DNA of 64,000 nt from Glandiceps talaboti (Eukaryota > Hemichordata > Enteropneusta > Spengelidae), in NCBI RefSeq assembly GCF_964340395.1, contig NC_135549.1:15140842-15204841 (forward strand), in the 5' to 3' direction. The number at the start of each line of letters is the position of its first letter. Positions within the stretch are counted from its first letter, which is position 1. The notes under the pieces are model-generated. The model was given only the letters and a program-made list of their open reading frames with translations, was not told the origin of the DNA and searched no databases. Below are positions 1-11,948 of this stretch, in pieces. The position numbers and the translations under genes were made by a program.

Positions 1-156
1 TGCTTTGATCTGCCCCCCCCCGTGTGTGATTTGGTCGTCCACAGAAAGTCAATATCACAAAGTAGATGTACATCAGGAAGGATTTGTATAGATAGTCACT
101 GCTGTCTACTTTAATAATTCTGCCGTTCCTCGTCTTTGATACATGTAGTACTCATG

Positions 157-211
<55 letters not shown>

Positions 212-920
212 TAGATCTTTAAAAATACAAAGAGTTTTAAGACAAAGATATTAGGGTGGAAATGATGTTATCACTGGAGGTTTTACCGGAAACGTTTGTA
301 GGAAATCCCCCAAATGGCCAAGCACACGTCAAATGCAGAAGGGCTTCTTTATAAGATTTCTAAGTTGAGTATGTTGCTGAGGTGACATTCTATCACCCAA
401 AAATCCTGTGTCAGTTCATAGCAGTAATCGACACAAGTTTAGGAGACTGAAATAAGTATGACGGCATTTTTTCCCTCTTAATCATATTTACAATTGTCTA
501 TTGTGGTTAATAAGGAATAATGTACATGTAACCACATTGTGATCATCACAGTATTAGCAGGAAAAACGTCAGCAACTTTTCAACCGGAACAAGAACAGAA
601 AGCAATTGTTTTCCCAGTGTCTGCACGAAGTTCCTGTTATGCTATCATGCAGCGACAATTTTGGCTTTAAAATGTTACATTTTATGTAATGCGTGATTTC
701 AGAAAAAAAAACCATCACAACGACTCCCTTGATTTATTTGATGAGGACATGTGTCTACGAGACGTACACTGGAAGTAAAGATGAATCTTATCATTTTTGA
801 GGGACATTAAAAGTAGGTTACAGGAAGATAAGCTTGTAAATGATATGACTATTCAAATCTGATACCTCTCTCTATCTGCAATGCTTCAAGATCAAATTTC
901 ATGTTTTCACTGTCTGCTTA
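1..920. other. Non-coding sequence with an AGAC microsatellite
   Basis: No gene is supported here. The block holds an AGAC tetranucleotide array at 157-212 and otherwise ordinary AT-rich sequence. The short open frames lack recognisable domains or splice context. Confidence 0.6.
157..212. repeat. (AGAC)n microsatellite
   Basis: About 14 tandem copies of the tetranucleotide AGAC, nearly uninterrupted and ending in ATAG. Confidence 0.97.
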
Positions 921-1281
921 GGCCTAATAAAAAAAAATTGTGTGGTTCCGAATACGCTCAATTTTAGAATAGGTGGGTATATTTTATTATATATATATTT
1001 TTCTGTGCGGGTGTCTAGTTCAAATTTCCCATTGCTTTCCAAATAATCTCCGTGTTGTTTATTTCTTCCCATCAGATGTACAGCCATTACAGATTGGAAG
1101 AACAGTTTTATTTTGCCTTTTTAAGTTGATGCAAGTTTTCGCATCCACTATTTCTCGTGACACTTCCCAATTTTGCGATTTTATTATTTTTTTCTCGAAT
1201 ACGGAAAAAAAAGTTTAGGATCGACAGTGGAAAGCTAGGTGGGGTCGGGTAACCGTAACCAAATAATAATTCTTTTAGGCC
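921..1281. mobile_element. Fold-back MITE, PIF/Harbinger-like, with TTA target duplications
   Basis: The left end starts GGCCTAATAAAAAA. The right end is its inverted counterpart (TTCTTTTAGGCC). TTA lies directly outside both ends (918-920 and 1282-1284), which fits a 3-bp target-site duplication. Further in, the two ends stay related in inverted orientation: the left GGTTCCGAATACGC resembles the reverse complement of the right GGTTACGGTTACCC. There is no transposase frame, so it would be non-autonomous. A TTA duplication is typical of the PIF/Harbinger superfamily; that assignment is inference. A shorter relative lies at 8097-8235. Confidence 0.6.
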
Positions 1282-1284
1282 TTA

Positions 1285-3640
1285 TTTTGCGATTATCTGA
1301 TATGCACGGATCTCCTGAATATTCACAATTCATTCAATAATGTAATGTTCCACCAGATATCAGTTCTCTGCATCCACTATTCATCTATAGGGCCGCGGGG
1401 ATCCTCTTTGTACAGCATCCAATTAATCAAGTAGTTATTTATTGATAGAAATGGTGCATCATGTATGGGAACACACAATGAACTCGATTGTCTGTAAAGG
1501 TAGAAAGTTCACATTACAACTGTTGACACATTGTACTGATGCGAGACGCACGTGAAGGCGTCTGAAATACTACAAGAACCACCCGTTTTGTCATGTTACA
1601 CCACCGGAATTGAAAGTTATCTATGTATTGTGCTTTATAGGGACTGAGTAGACTATTAAGGCTGTAGCTTACGTAATGATCTCAAAGAATAATAAAGTTC
1701 ATTTCAAAAATTCATTAAATATCTTATTTCAGAATGGACGTCTGCTTTGATGGTTAAAAGAAACTTTTAAAAAGAAGACTTGTTATTTGCGTAATGAACT
1801 GAAAATTTAAATCGATTTTATTAAAGTTTACTAGCTACGTCTAGATTAGTAAACGGTGAGAGAGATGAGAGATGAGAGAGAGAGAGAGAGATGCAATGTT
1901 TTGTCTTCGGTGTTACGACATCCACGAAATTTTGATTGGTATAAAATAACGTGATATTTGTGTCGAGGGAAAATGGAAAAAAAATAATTTTTTAAACAAA
2001 TGGATCGATTTGATGTGCATGTACAAAATTAGATTATTTTGCCAGTCTATCTACTATATATTCAACGTAATGAAATAACTGTTAAGCGTTGATGTTTGTT
2101 GTGATCAAATTATGGAACAACACCTATTTAGACAGGACATAACGATTGATAGAATAACTATAGTAATGAATTGAGGCAACAACAGAAGAATTTAATTGTT
2201 AAATTTACGCAATGCGACTGACAGACACAAACTAAAGAAATTATTGTGCCATGCATCTAAGTTACATAAATATATTAAAGTGTTGCCATGGTAATCTGGA
2301 TACAACAACCCTGTAATAAAGACATTGTAAACCATCAGAAAGTCTCGAAAATGTACATATAAGTTTACATAAATCAAACACTGTGGTATGTCCCTTATCA
2401 TCATCCGCACTACTGTACTGTACATGTAATCATGCCAAAGTCAGGAAGTATTCTGTGATTGTTCAGGAACTGGCGAAGGAATAAAACTTGTCCTTTACAC
2501 GTGCGAGCCCACATACAAATTACTCATTTTAAAGATGTAATTAAAAACTTCGTGGTGATTGAATTTACAATACATTTCTCTAAAAAGACAACATTTATAA
2601 CATGAAATGTGTTGGGATTACAAGCCCTTCCTCTGCCAGCTATCTATGCAACACAATATTAATTTAGAAGTTTCGTTTTTTTGTCGACACTGTTTCTGTT
2701 GAATAAAAGACTCTTACTAATATTATAGTATGATAGAATGATTAATTAAGAGTATGATTTCCCTTGATAATTCGAACAAACTAATGTCTCAATCTACAAA
2801 CGTATTACATTAACTGATTATAGGAAATCGCTTTACAATTTGTAAGAAAGATGTAGTGTTGGCCTACGTGTGTATGACACCCTGCAGCTAGATAGAGAAG
2901 GCAAGCAAATTTAGATGCATTTTCAAGAGTTGTATCTGATAAGCTATTCATCAACGTTAACAGGGTCAACATAACAGGCCAACGTTGGCAGGGTAAATTG
3001 AGTGGAAGGAGCATTAAGGAAGACATGTGTATATGGAGTGTGTGTTGTTGCAATAGTCATACAAATGACTACTATGCAGTAATAAATTTGTAGTGGATTG
3101 CTATACTGCACGGGTGTCCGACATTGGAAAATGGAGGGGAAATCCCTTTCAGGAGAATGCATGGGGTTTTCTTTCCGGTTAGCAATCTATTATTAGCAAT
3201 ATTGACTTGAAACGATCTGACCTGATATATGACTGAACTTTAGCGTATGTTGCCGTAAGTCAAACAGAACACACACTATATTTCTGATGATTTCAATACT
3301 GACAAAAATATGGCTGATGTGGGATAGCTATCCGGAAGTGGTTTCCAGTTGAATTTAATACATGGTAAATGGCTGATGACTTCCTAGTGAGATCATACAC
3401 TGAATAAATCTCTGTAACTTGACAATTCTCTTCTGCTAGTGTCAGTATTTGACGAACTCTTTGCATTAACAATAATTCATTTAGATCACACTCTTAATTT
3501 TTTGACACGCGTTAAATTTCGCAGCCGAGGAGGTTTCTAAAATCTGTACAAATGTTAAAAATGTTTAATTTTGACATGTAGTTTACCACTGTATGCTAAA
3601 ACGTCACACATGATGTTACACAGGTCTAGCTATAAACAAA
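1285..3640. other. Non-coding sequence, no gene seen
   Basis: AT-rich sequence with a short GA-rich run at 1858-1890. The open frames near 2.2-3.2 kb on the minus strand are short, overlap each other in different frames and have no recognisable domain. Nothing else is supported. Confidence 0.55.
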
Positions 3641-3642
3641 AG

Positions 3643-3773
3643 ATACATACATACATACATACATACATACATACATACATACATACATGCATGCATACAT
3701 ACATGCATGCATGCATGCATACATACATACATACATACATACATACATACATACATACATACATACATACATA
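3643..3773. repeat. (CATA)n microsatellite with CATG interruptions
   Basis: A CATA tetranucleotide array of about 130 bp with CATG variant units between about 3687 and 3720. It generates spurious open frames on both strands, alternating Tyr/Ile/His/Thr or Met/Tyr/Val/Cys. Confidence 0.97.
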
Positions 3774-5714
3774 GAAGAACAACCCAATCAATGCCTTGTT
3801 GAAAAGAGACCCCGTCCCTTCAAAGAACAATGACAAAGTATATGACGAAGGGTTTGAGTGTAAATTTAACATAAATCTCTACATAATTGTAATCTGTTTA
3901 TATGAAAAGCACATTTATTTACATGTATATATGTTTTGAAAAAACAACACATTTTCACATAAGATTTTAAAAAATCTTGTTAACTAAGCTTGTGCCACTT
4001 TACAAGAAAGACGATATAGGATATAACTTTAAAACGGATCCATCGCCATTAGTAATAGTGTTATTAGGATCCCTGGGAAAACTTCGAAATGGCAAAGTCA
4101 TACATACAGCATATGCCGGATTTCAAAAATAATGGTGACCATTACTATTAGAGACGTAACCTTAAGTACAGCTTTATGGACGAATGTATGGGAACAATCT
4201 TCATCATCTGACATGACAGTAAAATCTTCATTGCCTCTAACTGAAATAATCGTATATAGATTTGCCGATACATTCTGAAGAAGCAGCTTGAGGGGCTAGC
4301 CATAAACTGCTATAAGTCGGCGACATAAAAACCAACTGTACAATGCAATGTAACGAGTTTGATAGAGGATGTAATTTCCTTTCCTCATACACCAACATAA
4401 TTGCAATTTATTTCGGATCAGAAGGTATTAGTGGACTGGTATTAGGCCTCAATAAATACCTTGCATGATAAAGAATTACAAGATAAAGAATGTGAATCAC
4501 CCCCCCCCCCCGCCAAGAAAACGTGATTGAAAACGTCGTATATATCTGTTCGACCATCAAGTGATTGGAAAATGAGAATGCACGAACTATTTGTATATAT
4601 AAGCAATGTGTTGTCTCCACTCTGTGTTCAAGTCCAAGACCATAGGTCAATAAATATGGATCGTCATCAATAAAGTTGACATGATTTTGAAGTCTAAAAA
4701 AGTTATCCATTACTTATGTAATGTGAATTGGCACATTCACTTTGAGAGTTTAATATCCCTTGTGAAATAGCATCTTGCCTATAATGAATAGCGGTTTTAA
4801 AATCAAATGATCGAGTGCTGATCACAATTCTAATTTCCCTAATGCATATATACCTATATTCTAGAGGTGTCGGAAACTAGTTGTCAATTTGTACAATTTG
4901 AAAAATAGGTCGGACTTGGTGGTTTCATGTCAGAGGAAGAAGTATAAAAAATTCTTTACTATTAAGATAATTGATACACAGAGGTGTATTCAATAACTGA
5001 TTATAACGTCAAAATGTATAATTGTGAGTAAGTTTACATAAAGGTTACAACTCTTATGTCAACCCATAACACCAAAGTAAAGCATTTTCTGTATGTACCG
5101 CAATCGTCTATAGCACCCATATCAATAATGCAAATAAACCAATTGAAACAGTATACCTTTACACTTGATATGAATGCTATAAACGAGTGTAGCGGATAGA
5201 GAAAGTGCATTACTTCAGTGTAAATCATGCACTATATATAAGACCAGGACAGTTGCAATGTTATATGTTCAATCATCGCTATACTAGTGGATATACTCTC
5301 ACAGGATTAAAACTGAAATCTGTCTTTACATAGCTTATTTATATGCAAATGTGGAACTTATTAAAATACCCCAGGTTTACAACACCTTTAGTATGTATAT
5401 GCCCATTAGGATGGGAACGCAGAGGAAAACGATGTTTTGTTGACGAGACGAATCTCTCTACAGTGCCAGTGATATGTAATCACTGTAATTGTCAAATATC
5501 TATTTTTAAAATTAAAAATATGATGCTGAAGCAATAGAAGTTCTAAGTTGGAGACGGTTAGTATTAACACACGAAGATCGTTGATACATTGATTAAATGC
5601 ATATACCCACCTGATGAGTGTGACAAGCTATACTGGCCATAGGAAACAAATTTGTAGTGGAGAATCGAATGTAACGAAGTAACCAAGCCACCTTTTCTTC
5701 ATATCACCTTTCTT
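3774..5714. other. Non-coding sequence, no gene seen
   Basis: AT-rich sequence with a poly-C run at about 4501-4511. A 100-codon minus-strand frame (4408-4710) spans the poly-C run and shows no family hallmark. No gene is called. Confidence 0.55.
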
Positions 5715-5889
<175 letters not shown>

Positions 5890-6150
5890 CAGTACATATC
5901 TATATGTACTGACCAACTTCCATTGTGGCGCCCATATCACGTGAAATGGAACCTTAGAATTTTTGAGCTTTTATAGTAGAACATCACTGACTGTACCGTT
6001 AGTCGTCCGATGATTGCGTAAGCATGAAACACTGTGTAACGGCTCCTGTGTATCTTACTTGATACTGTACTATTTTTAATAGTTATACCGCTCTACATGT
6101 ATATGTATTGAGCACTGTTTGCTCCAGTATAGACATATTGTATATGTTGA

Positions 6151-6941
<791 letters not shown>

Positions 6942-7101
6942 TTAGTGTATATTAATAATAAGATACTTTTGGTGACTTGATATTAAGAGTTATTATGTAA
7001 AACCTATCCACCTGATCGTGTTTTTGTTATATCGACGTCTCAAACTTGTAAAGATGTCTACAATGACATGAATTTCTTGTATGAGTTATTACTCTATGCT
7101 A
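6942..7101 (+). repeat. Direct repeat copy 1 (partner 7592-7772)
   Basis: This segment of about 160 bp is closely similar to 7592-7772. Shared landmarks are GATACTTTTGG near the start, TTGATATTAAGAGTTA, GTTATATCGACGTCT and GATTTCTTGTATGAG (TTTCTTGTATGAG in this copy) near the end. The second copy carries about 20 extra bases in the middle. The copies flank a palindrome of about 190 bp and a small hairpin. Confidence 0.85.
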
Positions 7102-7340
7102 GAAATGGCAAATAACAATATCTGCAGTAGTAGAAGTAGAGTAGAGGATACCTGGTCATACGAGACATTACAGCTAAGTGAGTCAGAAGTGCGTTTATTT
7201 TTTCAAAAATAACAATTTTCATAAATGTTGTAAATATCAAGAAAACACACTTCTGACTAACACAGTGATTATGAAGTCTAGACTCTTCGTAGCGCTCGTA
7301 TACCTTACGACGGAGTATGGTTTGTATCTATCAGATTAAA

Positions 7341-7531
7341 ATCTGATGTGTGAATTACAACTCGATTGCTTTATTTACCTCTATTTCCTTCGTAATACTG
7401 TCGTTTGTTTTCGATTTTGTTGTTTTGGAAGTGAACGCCCGCTCCCGGAACAACAAAATCGAAACCAAACAACAATATACGAAGGAAATAGAGGTAAATA
7501 AAGCAATCGAGTTGTAATTCACACACCAGAT
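7341..7531. mobile_element. 190-bp palindrome (fold-back, MITE-like element)
   Basis: The left arm begins ATCTGATGTGTGAATTACAA. The right arm is its reverse complement, with one substitution in that stretch, and pairing continues inward for about 80 bp to a short loop around 7430-7442. The divergence between arms is concentrated around 7393-7410. No protein is encoded; frames crossing it are by-products of the symmetry. The structure resembles a fold-back MITE, but no clear target duplication was identified. Confidence 0.8.
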
Positions 7532-7591
7532 TTGAACCGTGGGTTTTGTATGACTTGTATGTCTGTTCACAAACTCGAGTCGTTAGCTCTG

Positions 7592-7772
7592 TTTAGTGTA
7601 TATCAATCATTATGGATAAGATACTTTTGGAGACTTGATATTAAGAGTTAGTATGTAATACCTGTTCACCTGGTCGTGTTTTGTTATATCGACGTCTAAG
7701 CACTTAAGCTGACATGTCAAGAAATCATCTACAATGGCATGGATTTCTTGTATGAGCCATGACTCTATACTA
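7592..7772 (+). repeat. Direct repeat copy 2 (partner 6942-7101)
   Basis: Second copy of the direct repeat, about 650 bp downstream of the first and in the same orientation. Single-base differences are scattered along it and it has an insertion around 7708-7730, so the duplication is not very recent. Confidence 0.85.
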
Positions 7773-8096
7773 TCCGTAGGTAGGCATTATTTTAGGAGAA
7801 CCATCATCATGATGGTGCTGTTACAGTAGTAATTTGACTAATGCATTCTGAAATAAACAAGCACCATCATGACAAATGGTTTTTGCATTAGGGCATTACA
7901 GAAATATGAATACAGCACTATCCCCTCATAGTTCAGAAACAGGTGTTTAATTGTAGTATTAAAATCCTGCGTATATCGAGTTGTGTGTAACAGCCATTCT
8001 CAATGATAGGATGATATCCCAAGGTCATCATAACACTGAACGTGTTTAACTTGAAGAATGGCCTGGAAAGAAAATTAACTTTCTTTGTCAATGGTA

Positions 8097-8235
8097 AGAC
8101 CTAATAAAAAAATGTATGATTCCGGTTACACTCAATTTTAGAACAGGTGGATTAGGAAGATTTTTTATTTTAATTTATTATATTTTTTCCGACTCATAGT
8201 TACCTGACCCCCACCAAGTTTTTCACTGTCGACTA
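8097..8235 (+). mobile_element. Partial relative of the 921-1281 MITE family
   Basis: It starts GACCTAATAAAAAAATG and shares CTCAATTTTAGAA(C/T)AGGTGG with the left part of the 921-1281 element. Its second half, around CCTGACCCCCACCAAG and CACTGTCGA, matches the inverted right arm of that element. No matching right terminus was found, so this copy looks truncated or rearranged. Confidence 0.55.
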
Positions 8236-10389
8236 GGGTATAAATTGCTTATTTTTGTGTTCAATTTGGCTTGTGCATGATATAATGACGTCAATGATCG
8301 AGACATACAAGTTTTTATATTTTTGACCTCTGTAAGATGTATCTTTTACTGTTGTACGCTGTATGTGAACTATAATAAGATGGACGAGTAGTAGGCTAAT
8401 ACATGTCTACTGATATCAAAGCATTACACATTATGCCCATATTTACTAGTAGAAAGAACGGTTTCATATTTTCACATGACCTGACCCTGTACTATTTATG
8501 TATTTATGTATGATGTATTTGCTGCAACACTCGTGTATGTACATCATTAACCCTGTGTACCCGGGACCTATGATGCAAAAGTAAATATTTAACGTTTCCT
8601 TAATGATCATTTCAAAGACAGTATAAGTTACCGTGTCATGCGCTATGCCTACTCCGCCATACCTACATGTATAAAAGGGAACTCAGCATATCTAGTGTTA
8701 ACGTAGAGTATATAAGTATAAATGCACCTACTTTGATGCATCGTGTGAGCCATGCATTAAAGATATCTACTTCAAAACTTTTATAGTTTAATGTAAACGT
8801 CAATGCACTTATCAGTTCTCTTCTGACTATAACTGAAACAATCTAGAATAGTTATGATAATTGGGAAAGACGCAAATCCGTATTCTCGTATAAGCTTGTT
8901 GAGGACATATAATATAACGCATTCGTTCCGTAAGTCCTAACATTCTGAGACGGAAAATAATGCCTTAGTTGGGGGGGGGGGGGGTCGATACTCATATAGG
9001 ACTCAAGAATGAATCCAAAAGTAGAAATCGACCACTCTTCCCAGTATACATTTAATGGATCTAAAGCAATTAAAAGGCCATACCGAGTTATGGTATGACT
9101 TGACAACATTGGTCTAGTTTAGACACACACTAATATACAATAGAACGAGGTGTACGTGTAGTTTGTGAGTAGGCTTAGTCATTCTAATAGTATGTACTTT
9201 ACAATGTGCCAGAAGAGAGTCAAACCCGGGTTTGCATAAGAAATTAATAACCAAATGAATAATACAGAACATATCACTGGCAATACTAAATAAACCATCA
9301 GTCCCCCCTTTGGCACAGTCAGAAGTGAATACACAGTTAATACCATCTTTACTTTACTCTTATCTATTGACTCAAACTATGGAACATGAACTAGACGTTA
9401 CTGCCCAATATGTTATGCCATTAGATGACAACAAAGCTATACATACGGTTTTTCTTTGTTTAGCTGTATACCCTAACTTATCCTTTTTGATCAAATAAAC
9501 TGAAAGAAAGTAAAACTGAAATATGACCAAAGCGTCTTACATGAAGTTATGTTTTAGGGCACCATAAAACCATAACAACGCGAAATGTAGTATCAAGTTT
9601 TCTCCCTTCAAGCAAAAAATCATGAGTCTTTGCCATTTCCATTTCATGTTTTCTATGGCTTACACCACAATTAAAGAAAGTATTACGGAAATCAAAACCG
9701 GAGGGCTTTCAGCTTTTAATCTAGATGCATCTGTGTAAAAAAAAACATTGCGGAGTGCATCTAAGACAACTGGACGATCTGATAAGTTTCTGTCCAATGG
9801 ATTTGACAAGTCGCTGAACAAATGTCATTTATGATATGTATAAAGATAATTTTTATGGCTGTTGCTTGTCAAAATAATAATCTCAAATCAAAAATAGATT
9901 TATACTAAGAATGAACTGCAGTTGCAAAATACAATCATAGACAAGTAAGCGTCATAATTACATGTAACAATTCCTTCTCTTTTAATTTTACCTCGCAAAG
10001 GTGGATCTTTTCTCTGGACAGGATAACACAGTCATGAATATTGTATGTTTTAATGTATGTTACTTGTACTGGTTCAATGTTAACTGTATGTCCCGTATGT
10101 GTAATGCGGCCTGTCGTTAAATGTTAACTGTATGTCTCGTATATGCAATGAAAATATTTTTAGTAAAGCAGAGAAAATCTTTGAATACATTAAGAAAAGA
10201 ACTATTAGCTGGGTTGAACACGTTGGGAGGTCCTAAAATGAATTTTTGGCAAAACAAGTGATGTTTGTGGATGAAAAGTTCACGAAGGTCGGTTTCCATC
10301 ACTAGATCGTATTTGAAAACGTTACGAAGATTCAAAAGGATGAAGGGAAATCGATTAAAACATTTTTGCGAGAGTGCTATCGTAGAAAG
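8236..10389. other. Non-coding sequence, no gene seen
   Basis: AT-rich sequence with a poly-G run at about 8971-8984. A 62-codon frame at 9310-9498 and an 85-codon minus-strand frame over the poly-G run have no recognisable domain and are not called. Confidence 0.5.
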
Positions 10390-10507
10390 TATGTATGTAT
10401 GTATGTATGTATGTATGTATGTATGTATGTATGTATGTATGTATGTATGTATGTATGTATGTATGTATGTATGTATGTATGTATGTATGTGTATGTGTGT
10501 GTGTGTA
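10390..10507. repeat. (GTAT)n microsatellite, 3' flank of the Penelope-like element
   Basis: GTAT tetranucleotide array of about 105 bp ending in GT dinucleotides. It lies on the 3' side of the minus-strand Penelope-like remnant. The same GTAT motif in the same orientation also borders the remnant's 5' side at 11752. Confidence 0.97.
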
Positions 10508-10609
10508 GAAAGTAATGCATATGGAACTTATAAATCAGTCCGTATAAATAGCTGTTAAATCCGACGTTTCGAATAAATATTCTTTTTCAAAGGAAAAATC
10601 GGCGAGATA

Positions 10610-10642
10610 CAGAAATGTTAGGTTAAAACCTGAACATTTCTG
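10610..10642. repeat. Hairpin in the Penelope-like 3' UTR
   Basis: Inverted repeat CAGAAATGTT/AACATTTCTG, with AGGTT/AACCT continuing the stem inward after a one-base bulge. It lies between the end of the endonuclease frame and the GTAT array. Confidence 0.7.
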
Positions 10643-10746
10643 AATATGATGGAACAAAACCGCGCGTGATATATAAACGGTTAAACGTGGGAAAAGTTCT
10701 AATATTCGCACTTACCAAATAGAACCCAATAGAATACGCCTGAAAT

Positions 10747-11750
10747 TTAAAAAATACCCTGATTAGATTGGGAATGACGAGAATAATCTATTAATTCCAA
10801 GGGGTTCCAGCGTTCCAAGACGGAAAATGATTTCTTCCTCAATGCTTTCTCATCACCAGAAACCTTACTAATTCCTGAAATGGACATATCTGATACACTG
10901 TGATCGCTGGTAATAAAATGCATAGATACGGGATAGTTACGATTCTTTTGTCTGGTCAGACGGAGATGTTCCACGAAACGATCACCAAGACGACGTACAA
11001 TTGAACCTATATATAAAAAACCCACATTTTTGACATGTAATGCAATACACTACATTAGTACTAATACAAGTAAATCTACTTGTAACAGGCACACTGTTCT
11101 TAGGGCCAAAAACATGATTAGTATTAATTATGAAACGACATGTACCACATCGAGTACGATCGCATGGAAATGAACCAGCATTAACTTCCAATTCACGTTG
11201 TTCTGTACGTACCACCATATCTCTAAGACTGGTATCACGACGCCAAGCTGTTAATGGTACTTCAGGAAACAATGAATTGGTAACCCTATTAGAACGTAAG
11301 ATATTAAAATGCTTGTATATAATGTTTTTAACTCTAGTGGAAAAGGGATGGTATGTAAGAGCTAGTATGGGACGATCGTTGTTACTCTTCTGATCATGTG
11401 ATTTGATACAAGCTTCCCTAGAAAAAGATGATACTTTATGTAAAGCCGCGTTGGTAACAGACATAGGATAACCACGTTGATGGAAGTACGTGCAAAATTC
11501 AGCAGACCTTTTTCTGAAATCCAAATCACTACTACAAATACGACGTAAACGAAGTAATTGTGAATAGGGAATGGAATCTTTACACTTATTAGGATGTGAT
11601 GAACCATACTGCAAATATGAATGTGTATCAGTAGGTTTGTATAAATAGATGTAGCTATATCATCACCATCAATCCTAAGGGAGATGTCAAGGAAATTGAT
11701 AGTTAGTTAGTCTGAAATATCATAAGTATACTGAATAGCAGGATTAAAAT
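10747..11750 (-). pseudogene. Penelope-like polyprotein fragment, disrupted
   Basis: Three reading-frame pieces join by eye into one Penelope-type C-terminus. Piece 1 (about 11640-11750) reads [12 protein letters not shown], then an in-frame TAA, then INFLDISLRIDGDD. A one-base loss near 11635 shifts into piece 2 (10982-11640), which has PTDTHSYLQYGSSHP, SIPYSQLLRLRRICSS and the Cys-rich linker (C..TRCGTC, then CITCQKCG). A second shift near 11017 leads to piece 3 (10747-11025) with FLYIG, RRLGDRFVEHLR and GISKVSGDE, i.e. the GIY-YIG nuclease fold. The upstream RT palm and the N-terminus are absent. In an intact element the protein would nick the target and prime reverse transcription; this copy cannot make it. 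Confidence 0.88.
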
Positions 11751-11751
11751 C

Positions 11752-11883
11752 TGTATGTATGTATGTATGTATGTATGTATGTATGTATGTATGTATGTAT
11801 GTATGTATGTATGTATGTATGTATGTATGTATGTATGTATGTATGTATGTATGTATGTCTGTCTCTGTGTGTGTGTGTGTGTG

Positions 11884-11922
<39 letters not shown>

Positions 11923-11948
11923 ATGTATGCATGCATGCATGCATGTAT
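11752..11948. repeat. Compound GTAT / GT / GTCT / ATGC microsatellite
   Basis: About 105 bp of GTAT, then GT, then GTCT, then GTAT and ATGC units, with smooth one-base transitions between motifs. It abuts the truncated 5' end of the Penelope-like remnant and creates six overlapping spurious open frames. Confidence 0.97.

Larger units (their letters stand above)
10508..11750 (-). mobile_element. 5'-truncated, decayed Penelope-like retroelement (RT C-terminus, GIY-YIG endonuclease, 3' UTR)
   Basis: Read on the minus strand, the remnant starts inside the reverse transcriptase domain at about 11750, runs through a GIY-YIG endonuclease to a stop near 10747, and has a 3' UTR of about 240 bp. The 5' end is cut off exactly at a GTAT microsatellite, and a second GTAT array lies just beyond the 3' end. 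A stop codon and two frameshifts show it is dead. The 3' UTR includes a 33-bp hairpin (10610-10642) and a decayed hammerhead-like motif (10563-10592). The class assignment rests on the RT-to-GIY-YIG order and the Cys-rich linker, both hallmarks of Penelope-like elements. Confidence 0.88.

Noticed and set aside
3571-3872. Overlapping frames of alternating Tyr/Ile/His/Thr or Met/Tyr/Val/Cys
   Set aside because: Translations of the CATA microsatellite. The same applies to frames at 5628-6307, 10265-10558, 11703-12026, 24196-24465, 33363-33803 and 53882-54139.
11130-11393. 87-codon plus-strand frame
   Set aside because: Antisense to the Penelope-like RT/endonuclease fragment.
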